Origin: Marsupella aquatica
Lineage: Eukaryota > Marchantiophyta
Direction of reading: 5' to 3'
Length of the DNA stretch: 64,000 bases
NCBI GenBank assembly: GCA_973895155.1
Contig: OZ316895.1
Coordinates: forward strand, 8,246,001-8,310,000
Within the stretch, counting starts at the first letter, position 1, and each line of letters starts with the position of its first letter. Below, in pieces: positions 35,201 through 45,752 of the stretch. The notes below the pieces were generated by a model. It was not told where the DNA came from, did not search any database, and saw nothing but the letters and a program-made list of their open reading frames with translations. The position numbers and the translations under genes were made by a program.

Positions 35201-35354
35201 ATTTGGGGAACAATAAGGGTGCCAACCCTCCAACATCATGGTGGTCAGACACTGTACCAAACTGGCGGCAATGCTTTTAAACAGCCACTAACACTTCTCA
35301 TACCCTGGTGATACTCGGACACCATAACCCTCTCCTCTCATTTTCCTTTTGTAG

Positions 35355-35560
35355 TTTCAGGGGAGGTTCCAAGCTGTAACCCCCTCGCCAGCGTGGCCAG
35401 GGAATTCCAATTCTCATAATCCCCATACAGCCTTGCCAAGTCTCAACATTTCATAATTTTATGTGGAAAGAGAGTGTTAGGGGTCATGCTTGTTAACACA
35501 TGACCTGTTTGGGGGCCATGGCTGTAACCCCCTTGGGAATCACAGCCATAACCCCCTCCA
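35355..35560. repeat. Dispersed repeat, copy B (partner at 24101-24290)
   Basis: Same motif order as copy A, including GGGGAGGTTCCAAGC, TAACCCCCTCGC, TCTCATAATCCCC and ACACATGACCTG. It adds a GCTGTAACCCCCTTGGG / GCCATAACCCCCTCC doublet at its end. Confidence 0.8.
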
Positions 35561-36308
35561 GACAACGGGTCACCCTTCATATAATTAGTCAAAACAAATT
35601 GTGAAGGAAGTAAAGTGGGGCGAAAGTGCCTATTTTGTCCTCCTGCAGTTTAGGTGATAGTGGGATTGGGGGGCAGGAGAGTTTATCTGACTCCTCATGA
35701 CGTAGGGATGAGAAGCACTCACCTTAATAATTGTGCATATGCAGAGGAAGGGCTCCCTGTACCCTTCCATTCCCCGTCCCTGCTCACAAGCATAGTTTAT
35801 ATATAAAATTATTATTATCAGAGAAATCACAGCCCACAGCCCACTGCTTCGCTCTAGGGTGTAGGTCATGTAACTGTAACCTTTGACTGCAAATTATAGT
35901 ATAGAAGATAATCTTTCCAAATCTAAATCCCTCCTGGTCAATGGCAACAGGATTGTCCCTCACGAGCTATCCTAGTGCTACTAATGTAATTGTCATGTTA
36001 TGGACAACAGTCCAATCTGACAGGAGAAAATTGGACATCCTGTAAGGACCTTACAATGCTGTACAGCATTGGTTCTCATCTAATTACTCATCAGGAGTGT
36101 CATTTACTACGACTAGCTGATGTGAGCGGAAGCTTTTTACACTAAAGACTAAAGATGCTACTGTTTACAAGAGCCTGGTTTAAATGCGAGCCAAGTATAA
36201 ACTCACTGATTATCTGCTTATCAAGCAGGATGTGGAAAATGATCGCCCCAAGATCTCCAAAATCACAAAAGACAGACCAGACAGACCAGCAGCAGAGCTA
36301 GATCCATC
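35561..36308. other. Gene-free interval
   Basis: No gene or element recognised. Confidence 0.5.
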
Positions 36309-36440
36309 ACAACTTTACTCAACTGCTCTTACCTAAGGGTGTGTGTGACTCCCCGGCGGCCATGTTACAGCCACGACAACTTTACTCAACTTCTCGTACC
36401 TGAGTGCCTGTGTGACTCCCTGGCGGCTATGTCATTGCCA
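36309..36440. repeat. Tandem duplication, 67-bp period, two copies
   Basis: Copies start at 36309 and 36376 with ACAACTTTACTCAACT and end GACTCCC(C/T)GGCGGC(C/T)ATGT. Confidence 0.9.
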
Positions 36441-37161
36441 AAGCTGTTTGTGTGCCTCTGTTTCAGACTATGGTGATTGAGGCTATTTTTTAATTAATCA
36501 ATCCTCTGCACACACTATGATAATCAGACTTCCAACTTATGGCACTTAATAATGCAGGATACATGGGATTTTCTCTTGTTTTCTTCTTTATTGGGTCTTT
36601 TGTCTTGGGGATTGTTTGGCTCTTATATTTGCAATCTAAATTTATCCTCGTGACTTATAGAGTGAAGAACAGAAAACTTTGATATTTAGATTATCAAAAT
36701 ATGTTAATGAGTTGTGATGGGTATGGGATTTTGGGTACAGGGAGTCCCTGTGCATACACATGGGTATCTAGGCTAGTACTTCCAATGTATAGTAGTTCAA
36801 ATTTTACAAATTTTTCAATTTATTTCAAATGGACCCCCTTTCCCCCAGGTGAGGGATACCCGGAGGAACAAAGCACACAGGGCCCGGCAATGCCCATCAA
36901 TTTATGACAGCTTGAATAAGACATGAGAAGAGTTTGTACTGAGGGCTGTCTCAAATGTTACCATCCCTTAGAAACACAGCCCTCCATATCCATAATATTA
37001 CTTCGGGGCACCATGTAAACAAAATGGTTTGTTAAATGAAAGCAAAGCGTCTGTAAGTCCTTTTGGGTGAACTTTGGAGGCCATAATGGTAGGAATGGAA
37101 ATTTTAATGAGAGAATTAACCTACCGAAAAAAAGATAGAGAATGGTAGCTTAGAATAAGAG
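36441..37161. other. Gene-free interval before copia copy 2
   Basis: AT-rich, no gene seen. Confidence 0.5.
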
Positions 37162-37166
37162 ACATG

Positions 37167-37487
37167 TGTTAGGATTTACTCTTAGGTCTAGAGTTACGAA
37201 TGTACCGTAGTTAAGACTAACCTTAGTCGCAGACTTGGTTAAGTTAGTCATGCTGTGCACACTCTATAACCAAGCGATGTTTGCTTGGAGAGGTGGAACT
37301 CAGGCTCATTGTTACGGAGCCAGTTGAGAGATAGGGAGAGCTTGTGCTGTGGATACTTGGTATGGCCGGTCGGCCTAGAGTGCAGTAAAGCTCTTGTGTG
37401 TAGGTGAACCACGTATCTCTCTGTGTCGACTATTGTGCGTTGGATGGTTCATGGGCTTGCCGTTGCGATCGTCGTCTATGCTCAACA
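37167..37487 (+). repeat. 5' LTR of copia copy 2
   Basis: 321 bp from TGTTAGGATTTACTC to GCTCAACA. It lacks the 24 bases (CCGTGGACGTAGCC-containing) present in the 3' LTR between 43621 and 43644. Confidence 0.95.
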
Positions 37488-37489
37488 AT

Positions 37490-37501
37490 TGGTATCAGAG
37501 C
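37490..37501 (+). other. Primer binding site of copia copy 2
   Basis: TGGTATCAGAGC, two bases after the 5' LTR; initiator tRNA-Met complement. Confidence 0.96.
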
Positions 37502-37714
37502 ATGCCTGGGAGGTGACGTGTGTTCGTGACAGGATTTCATGACGGTTTTTTCCAGTGTTGAGTGTCGGTGGATTTCCTGGAGTTTCGTCGCATGGAACTT
37601 GGAGTTTATGGGCTCAACGGATAGATCGGGGCAAGAGCTTTCTAACGGTGTGAAGAAATCGCTGAACGGAGCTCGTGGTGCAGAGAGATCTAAGTTTTTG
37701 TCGTTCTGGATTTT

Positions 37715-38071
37715 GTGAAGAAAGTTGGCAACATTCGTGTTCGACGGTTTTTCGGAGGAGGGACCAGAGTTTGTTTTCTCGACGGTTTGAGCTCTACGGC
37801 GAAGGAGGCATCGCATGCTGTAGCTCTGCTTGTAGATCGGGATGAGCTGTTTATTTTGGTAGCTGATTTGTTACCAAGTGTGTACCGTGTGCGACGTGAC
37901 GAGCAAAAGAAGCTTTATGATTTTTTGACCGGCTATGGAGTCCTCTTTTGCCTGATCGGGGTTTCTTGTCGTGGCAATCGACTCGGAGGGAGAAGCGTCA
38001 AGTGTTTTGACTCAACGGAGAGATTGAGGCAAGACGATTGTTTTGAGTCCGGGATTGGCTCTTTGATGTGA
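37715..38071 (+). other. Leader open frame of copia copy 2
   Basis: 118 codons beginning MKKVGNIRVRRF, with LVADLLPSVYRVRRDEQKK in the middle. It is homologous to the leader frame of copy 1. No recognised domain. About 800 bases separate it from gag here, against roughly 220 in copy 1. Confidence 0.6.
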
Positions 38072-38886
38072 AGAGGAAGGCTAAGAAAAATCAATTACCT
38101 TGTTGGACTTGGTGACGGCACCAAGTGCAATTCATCAACATTTGTTGTTGACAAGGTACCATTTTTTCTCTTTGAAAAATTGATTCGAAATTGGCTATGG
38201 CAATTGAGAGAAATCTGTTATCTTTACCAATTTTTTTCTCCCTTGTTCTTTCCTCGTTTTGGGTGCTTCTTATATCGATCTTCACCGTCTCGGAGTCTAG
38301 TTTCCAAATCTGAAATCAGATCTTGATTTTGTCAAAATCCGAGTGAGATATCTTGCGTTTGGTGTCAAGGGGTACATTCTACCGTGTGTATTTTTTGCAC
38401 GCGCGACCAGATTTCGACGATGAAGGGTGGTAGGGGGTTTTGGGGGTTCGAGGACACGTGTCAGCCTCTTGATTGTTCTTCCAAAATTCCCACAGGGCCT
38501 GTACAAGGGTCATAGAATATTCCAAAAAACCAGAGAGCTATTTTTTGATCGTCCAACAAAGATTTCGTCCGTCGAACAGTAACTTTTTTGGTTCTTTTTT
38601 GGCGAGGTCGTAGCCATTGAAGTTGGCAACGCGGCGCACTGATCACATCGCAATTCCGAAGACGGGTTGTACTTGGTATTTCGGTTATTCCCTGAGGTGG
38701 TCAAAACGGGGGAGTTTCCCAAGGTTTTACCCACCTCGACCGAAATTTGAATAACTTTTCTGTCAAATTTTGATTTTGATTTTGGTTTTCAGTATTGGAC
38801 TTCTAGCTTCGTGGGCTACGCGGCGGTGTTGAGTTTTGAGTTTTTTGAGAAGTTGTGAAAAACAACATTTTTTGTGATTTTCTCAT

Positions 38887-39927
38887 ATGAGTGATTCAGA
38901 GGAGTTTTTTGAAGACGTGAAACTTGAAGCACGAGGATCACCATGGCGGTTTGAGGGGCAGAGAGAGGAGCAGGAGGAAGAGCATGTGACATCGAGACCA
39001 TCACCGGTGCAACGTGTGGTGGAGGAAGCAGTACTACTACCAAAGCTCACGGTAGTGCCAAAGAAGAAGATGGGGACTTTCAAGCTTGGGGGACCCAAGT
39101 ATGAAGTGACAAAGTATGATGAGCGCTCTGACTACTTGCTATGGGAGAAGCAGGTGAAGGGAGTGCTCTATGCATCAGGGATGGGTCAACTGCTGAGCCC
39201 TCGTGAAGACGATGTTGATGAGAAACAATGGGACCGCATGCAGGAGCAGGGAGTGTGGTGTGTTACACTCTATCTCATGCCTCCCATCATCAAGCAGTTG
39301 GGTGCACATAAGGATTGCATGTCCTTGTTTGCGGAATTGCAAAGCAAGTATCATCGCAAGGAGTTGTCGAACCGGCTCTACACTTCCTACAAACTGATGA
39401 GTTTTAGAATGAAGGAATCCGGTACAAAGTTGCAAGACCATGTGGATGCTTTCAACGACATGGTCGTTGACTTGGAAAACCTTGGGGAGACTTTGAATGA
39501 TGAGACGAAGGCTCTGCAACTTCTTAGTTCATTGCCTCCATCTTACCAGTCCCTATCACGAGTGTTGTTGCATCGTGATAGGGATACCATTTCATACAAT
39601 GACGTGGTAAGTTCTCTGCTTAGTGATGATCTTCAGCAAAAGATGCACATCACGTCACAGCCTTCATCATCTGGTGTTACCCTCAATGTTAACCGTGGGA
39701 GGAGTATGCAGCGACCAACTGGGGACCGTAGAACCCAGTTTAGATCTAAATCCAGATCTAACTTCAGGGGTAAATCCCCTCAGAGGAGGCAGGTGACATG
39801 TTGGAAGTGCAACCAAGTTGGACACTTCAAGCGAGATTGTAAGGGAAAGGCAGCGGAAACTTCATTGGCAAATATGGCTAGGGCTGATGGAGAAGCTGAT
39901 TTACTCAATGATGAGTATGTTTTATGA
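38887..39927 (+). CDS. Copia gag (copy 2), intact
   Basis: 346 codons. An acidic N-terminus (residues 1-60) is followed by the capsid-like core typical of plant copia gag (KYDERSDYLLWEKQVKGVL, then FRMKESGTKLQDHVDAF, LLSSLPPSYQSL). A basic RGRS..RSKSRSNFRGKS region leads to a complete CCHC zinc knuckle (CWKCNQVGHFKRDC). The TGA at 39925-39927 is in frame with the protease that follows, so the polyprotein is interrupted here. Confidence 0.93.
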   Translation: MSDSEEFFEDVKLEARGSPWRFEGQREEQEEEHVTSRPSPVQRVVEEAVLLPKLTVVPKKKMGTFKLGGPKYEVTKYDERSDYLLWEKQVKGVLYASGMGQLLSPREDDVDEKQWDRMQEQGVWCVTLYLMPPIIKQLGAHKDCMSLFAELQSKYHRKELSNRLYTSYKLMSFRMKESGTKLQDHVDAFNDMVVDLENLGETLNDETKALQLLSSLPPSYQSLSRVLLHRDRDTISYNDVVSSLLSDDLQQKMHITSQPSSSGVTLNVNRGRSMQRPTGDRRTQFRSKSRSNFRGKSPQRRQVTCWKCNQVGHFKRDCKGKAAETSLANMARADGEADLLNDEYVL

Positions 39928-42900
39928 AGCCGGGGCTATGCCCTGTGCACGTCATCTAGGAGAGCAGATGATATGTGGATTCTTGATTGTGCTTGCTCTT
40001 TTCATATTTGTTACATTCGTGAGTTTTTCAGTTCTTACTCTATTTCAAACGGTTCAGTTCTGATGGGAAATGATCACTCCTGTCAAATTGAGGGAATTGG
40101 GTCTGTGAAGATTCAAATGTTTGATGGCGTTGTGCGCACAGTGTCCGGAGTCAGGTATGTACCTGGCATGCGTAAGAATCTAATTTCACTCGGTGTGTTG
40201 GATTCAAATGGTCATCAATGGAGCGTTATTGCTGGTGAACTTCAAGTCAGGTCGGGAGAGACAGTGATTTTGAAGGGGAGAAGACAAAAGAATTTGTATG
40301 TGTTATAGGGCAATACTGTATGTGGAGAGGCCAATGTAACCAAGTCTCATGATGAGATGACTCAATTGTGGCATTCACGGCTAGGCCACATGAGTGAGAA
40401 AGGTTTGGCTATCTTACGGAAGAATGGACTCATTTTTTATTTGCAATCTTGTAAATTAGAGTTCTGTGAGCATTGCATTCTTGGAAAGCAACATCGTCGT
40501 GCTTTTGGTGTTGGAACTCATCGTTCCAAAGCGGTTCTTGAGTACATACATAGTGACGTGTGGGGTCCACCCCCGACTCCCTCACACTCTGGAAAGTTGT
40601 ACTATGTATTATTTATTGACGATTACTCAAGATTTGTGTGGATTTATTTCATGACGCATAAGTCTGATGTCTTGTCCATTTTTAAGAAGTGGAAGGCCCA
40701 GGTGGAGAATCAGACTGGAAACACGGTCAAGTGTTTGGATACAAGGGTGAAGAGTCTGAGGTCAGACAACGGCGGGGAGTACACTTCAATGGAATTTGAA
40801 GAGTATTGTTCAGAACAGGGGATAACTCGCCATCTCACCACAGTTTATACTCCACAGCAGAATGGTGTTGCTGAGAGGCTCAATCAGACACTGTTGGAGC
40901 GGTCATGGAGTATGTTAAGCCAATCAGGTTTACCACAAGAATTTTGGGCAGAAGCTGTCAATACCGCAACTTATTTGATAAATCTTTCTCCTTCTAGTGC
41001 TATCAATTTCAAAACGCTGTTTGAGATGCGCTATAAGCGACAAGCAGACTATCATGGCTTGGTAGTTTTTGGAAGTGATATGCTCTCACACCGAAGCAGA
41101 ATAGAACCAAGTTGGATCCTACCTCCAAGAAATGTGTTTTTCTTGGGTACCAGAGTGGTGTGAAAGCCTATAGGCTATGGGATCCTATTGCCTGTAAGCT
41201 CGTTGTCAGTAGGGATGTTTCCTTCAATGAATCCAGATTATTGAAGGAGGGAGAGAATACTCAGGTCTCCTGTACTGACAAAGGAAAATCTCCTATCCCG
41301 GATCTCGTTGAGGGGGAGATTGGTTATGAGGTGCATGACCGGAGAGAAGAAGTTGCTCCAATTATGGAGCTGGTTCCTGTGCCAGAGGAACCAGAGGAGT
41401 TTGTTGATGCTGGTGAGCAGCAAGTGGATGCTGCTGAGCTTCAAATTGTACCAGCACACGCAGATCAACCAGAGTCATCGGCTAGAAGAGCATCTGGTCG
41501 CACTGTACGCACTCCACCAAGGTATGGACAGTGGGTTGATTCATCTCAATTGCAAGAGGAGGATTTTGTTACTGACGATGAGGGTGATGCGTTGATTTTG
41601 GAAGAAGGTGAACCTTCTTTATTTCATGGAGCAAGTGCTTCAAAGGAGAAGCAAGAGTGGACTGCAGCAATGCAAACGGAGATGCAGTCACTGAAGGACA
41701 ACAAAACTTGGGAGCTTGTCAAGCTGCCTAAGGGACAGCAAGTGGTGGACAGCAAGTGGATATACAAGCTGAAGGATCAGTCCACAGGAGGTGGATCGAA
41801 GGTCTACAAGGCTAGGTTGGTAGCCAAGGGATTCACACAGGAAAAAGGTGTGGATTACAATGAGGTCTTCTCACCAGTTGCTAAGTACTCAACAATACGG
41901 CTATTGTGTGTGCTTGTTATTATGTTTGGTCTGCTGCTAGATCAGATGGATATTGTCACAACTTTCCTCTATGGCACCTTGGAAGAGGTGATCTTCATGA
42001 GACAGCCGCTAGGTTTTGTGAAGAAAGGGCAAGAGGATTTGGTTTGCAGATTGCTAAGATCCTTGTACGGGTTGAAGCAGTCACCAAGACAGTGGAATAA
42101 GCGGTTTGATGATTGGATTCGTGCACAAGGCTTTCACAGGAGTGTGTTTGACCCATTGTGTATCTTAAACCGGTGAAGAATGCTGTCTTTGGGTTCATTG
42201 TTTTAGTACTTTATGTGGATGACATGGTAATTGCAGCCAAGGATAGGTCTGAGATTGTTAAGCTCAAGGCACTGCTTAGTGCAGAGTTTAAGATGAAGGA
42301 CTTAGGGCCAGCTAAGAGGATTTTGGGTATGGAGATCACTAGGGACTTGGAGGCTGGCAAGCTATGGTTGACGCAGAGCAGTTATGCGAGGAAGGTAATT
42401 GCAAGGTTCAACATGGGGAATAGCAAGCCAGTAAGTACCCCGTTGGCTCCACACTTCAAGTTATCATCAACGTTCTGTCCTACGGATGACACAAAGAAGG
42501 GGTTGATGTCAAAGGTTCCGTATGACAAGGCAGTGGGGAGTCTCATGTATTTGATGACTTGCACTAGACCTGATCTTGCCATGGCTATGGGCAAGGTGAG
42601 CAGGTACATGTCGAATCCAGGGAAGGTACACTGGGAAGCAGTGAAGTGGATTATTCGGTATTTGAAGGGTACCGTGGATCATGGTCTATTGTTTGATGCA
42701 CATGCTGATAATGCTAGATCATTGATGGGCTATGTAGATGCTGACTATGCACAGGATCTGGATCGGAGGAGGTCAACAACAGGTTATGTGTTCACACTTG
42801 GAGGTGGATGCATAAGTTGGAGGTCTACTTTGTAGAAGTGTATTGCTTAGTCTACTACAGAAGCGGAGTATGTTGCAGCAGCGGAAGCAGCAAAGAAAGC

Positions 42901-43195
42901 AATTTGGTTGGATAGACTTATCACTGAGATGAGATTGCCATAGGGGAATGTGAAGCTCCATTGTGATAGTCAGAGTGCACTCCACCTTGCTGTGAACCAA
43001 GTGATGGACAACAGAGTGAAGCACATCGACGTTAGGTACCATTTTATTAGGCAGGCTGTGTCTGATAATATGTTTGAGCTAGTCAAGATTGACGGTAAAC
43101 TCAACCCGGCTGACGCTTTTACCAAAGTGATTCCTTTGGAGAGTTTTTCTAGACACCGTGATGCGTTGCAGGTTTTGCAATTGCCTCACAAGTAG
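39928..43195 (+). pseudogene. Copia pol (copy 2), interrupted
   Basis: In order: protease (WILDCACSFHI, Asp at 39985-39987), GAG-pre-integrase HHCC, integrase DDE (HSDVWGP, LRSDNGGEY, GVAERLN), reverse transcriptase (YVDDMVIAAKD) and RNase H (YVDADYAQDLDRRRSTTGY). Breaks are TAG at 40306-40308; a 4-base deletion near 41080; a 1-base insertion near 42160; and TAG at 42833-42835, 42848-42850 and 42941-42943. The final frame ends at 43195, after LNPADAFTKVIP. Open segments are 39973-40308, 40357-41163, 41112-42176, 42158-42835 and 42950-43195. Confidence 0.95.
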
Positions 43196-43374
43196 GGTTA
43201 CTTAACATTTGTGTAGATACTGAGATATGCTCTTGCTCATTCCTTGTATAGGCTACGGCTTAGTTTTGGTCTACTCTCGTATAAAGAGGGAAAAACTGGT
43301 TTGGTTTTTTTTCCAGAACTTCCCGCTGAGCAGTCATATTGGTAGCAGTCTTTACCCTCCCCTAGACCAGAGTC

Positions 43375-43385
43375 AAGGGGGAGAT
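43375..43385 (+). other. Polypurine tract of copia copy 2
   Basis: AAGGGGGAGAT directly before the 3' LTR. Confidence 0.9.
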
Positions 43386-43730
43386 TGTTAGGATTTACTC
43401 TTAGGTCTAGAGTTACGAATGTACCTTAGTTAAGACTAACCTTAGTTGCAGACTTGGTTAGGTTAGTCATGCTGTGCACACTCTATAACCAAGCGATGTT
43501 TGCTTGGAGAGGTGGAACTCAGGCTCATTGTTACGGAGCCAGTTGAGAGATAGGGAGAGCTTGTGCTGTGGATGCTTGGTATAGCCGGTCGGCCTAGAGT
43601 GCAGTAAAGCTCTTGTGTGTTCCCGTGGACGTAGCCTCATGTGGAGGTGAACCACGTATCTATCTGTGTCGACTATTGTGCGTTGGATGGTTCATGGGCT
43701 TGCCGTTGCGATCGTCGTCTATGCTCAACA
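43386..43730 (+). repeat. 3' LTR of copia copy 2
   Basis: 345 bp, TGTTAGG...CTCAACA, followed by the ACATG target duplication. Confidence 0.96.
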
Positions 43731-43735
43731 ACATG

Positions 43736-45752
43736 AAGTGTCAGGACATCACTGCACCTCCGTTCTCTAAGATGGGAGTGGATTGATTGCATGACCCTGC
43801 AAAATGCAGATTGTGGATATGTAGGAGTTATTCATACATGATCATATTTTCAAATGTCTGCTATGTAAATGATAGGCTATTTGGTATGAAATATATTTAT
43901 TGTTGGGACACATAAAGGACATATAAATACACTTATGGCTGGCAACTAAGTTTAATGAATATCACACCAATACCCAAGGCTTCTTGACTTTGTGAGAGAA
44001 GAGAACAAGATAAATTTATTGATATTTTAAAAGCAGAAACTGAAACCCTAAAACTAAAAAATCCCACATAACGGCAATTATTTATGCCTTAACTTAAAGT
44101 AGTGTTCTCACAAGTGAAATGATCAAAAAAGAATTCTTAATTTCCTATGCACTATTGCCTTGCACTGTTATATCTGTTGGGTATTGAAAAGTAATAAGGA
44201 ATATGACATCCAAGGACTATGATTTTTAAATTCAACTAATATACTTGGGTTGGTGAGTTTTGTTCCATCCATTTAAAGGGAAAGTCTGAAGGTGGAAAGT
44301 AATGCCTTGAAAGGGGAATCCATGTAGTTCAGGATGACCTGTTGTAAAATTCAACGTTAAGTGACCATCGTGTGGTACATTGTGAGGATGGCCCTATCCC
44401 ATTAGGTGTAGTCTATCTTGGGAAGGGTCTTAACAACAAAGTGACTTGCAAGAGTTCTACAGTAGATCTTCTATCCTGTAGTGATCTCCAATGGCTCAAA
44501 GAGCAGTCTTCAATTTGCTATGCCAAACCTCGTGCACTATTTAAGTAGTATGATGCGTCTGACCATCGAGTTATACGTTGGACTATCCCAAACACTTTTT
44601 AACAAAAAAAGGAAGGGCATGGAGCCGACTAGTATTCCCAGCATGCGAATTGCTTAGTCACCTGGTCATCATCTCACAGGCAGGTGAACAAAGAAACTGA
44701 CAATGGACTTTTAAGAGTTCCTAGCATCAACTTGGTTTCAGGTAAGAAGGGCGTGGTCAAATCCAGATACAAACAAATACTCAAATCTGGCACCAATCTC
44801 AGTCAGTATCAGGGAGCATATAAGTTCATCAGTGATATAATGTACATCCAAAAGAAGACGAATTAGAGCATCTTTTCCAATGTGGATGAACGAGATTTGT
44901 ACCCTGGGGAGCAAAGTTGTTGACCAGGTACCATAAGCGATCACAGAACAGATTGAGATGAGGCTCAAGTATAGGCGTAATCAGCTATCTTGAACCATCA
45001 CTTAAATTGACATGTCATTATCCTAAAGGTCCCTTCAACAGTTCCAAGCTCAAAGTTTGTGGTGTTTTGAACTGGGTACCTGCCCAGGATGTCTTTGTCA
45101 ACAGTTCATAACCTCAACATTTGGCAGTTTCTAAAAAAGGGTGAAAACCTAAAGGATGTAGACTACAATAGTAACATTTCCATAGTGGCAAGGTTAACCA
45201 GCCGTTGTCCAAAATCTTCGCATTATCTACCCTGGCAGACTCTAATACGGTCCGAAAGTAAACCAAATATATACTTTCTCGCCCTCCAAGGCATTGCCAG
45301 AACACTGAAATAAACATTGCTTTTCTCCTCTGTGGATACTGTGTTGATTACAGGACCATACACTGGCCTGACTATGGAGTCCACATGAAGCCCATCTATC
45401 CAACCGCAGGGCTCTTTTGAGTCCCGGAAAAGGGCCATGCGTCGAGCTAAATCTCAGCTCATTACCAGAACGCTCTCTGGGAAGAGGGATCAGATGTTAC
45501 TTCCTGATTGCTTCAGAAGAATGTTAGGAGAATCCGTGAGGCAACACAACACATCCTAGCCCAGCCCAGCCAGAAACAATTCCTATCTGAATCATAGCTG
45601 AATTCACTTCGCCTGAAGAGAATAATCCGCTTCAGTATAAAAAATCAACAATAGCACCTTGGAAATTTTGTCCACATGGCCAATGTTTTTCACCATGACC
45701 CAAATGGAACTCCTCCTAATTCAGGTAGCATTCCAATGGGGAAGCCCTGTGG
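43736..45752. other. Gene-free interval downstream of ATE1
   Basis: No gene seen. It should include the ATE1 3' UTR near its right end. Confidence 0.5.

Larger units (their letters stand above)
37167..43730 (+). mobile_element. Ty1/copia LTR retrotransposon, copy 2 (younger, still broken)
   Basis: The 6.6-kb element has a 5' LTR (37167-37487), PBS, leader, gag, pol, polypurine tract and 3' LTR (43386-43730). ACATG flanks it at 37162-37166 and 43731-43735. The LTRs differ by 6 substitutions over 321 bases plus one 24-base indel, so it is younger than copy 1 if rates are equal. Domain order (protease, integrase, RT, RNase H) is copia. It lies between the CRTISO-like gene and ATE1, not inside either. 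Confidence 0.97.
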
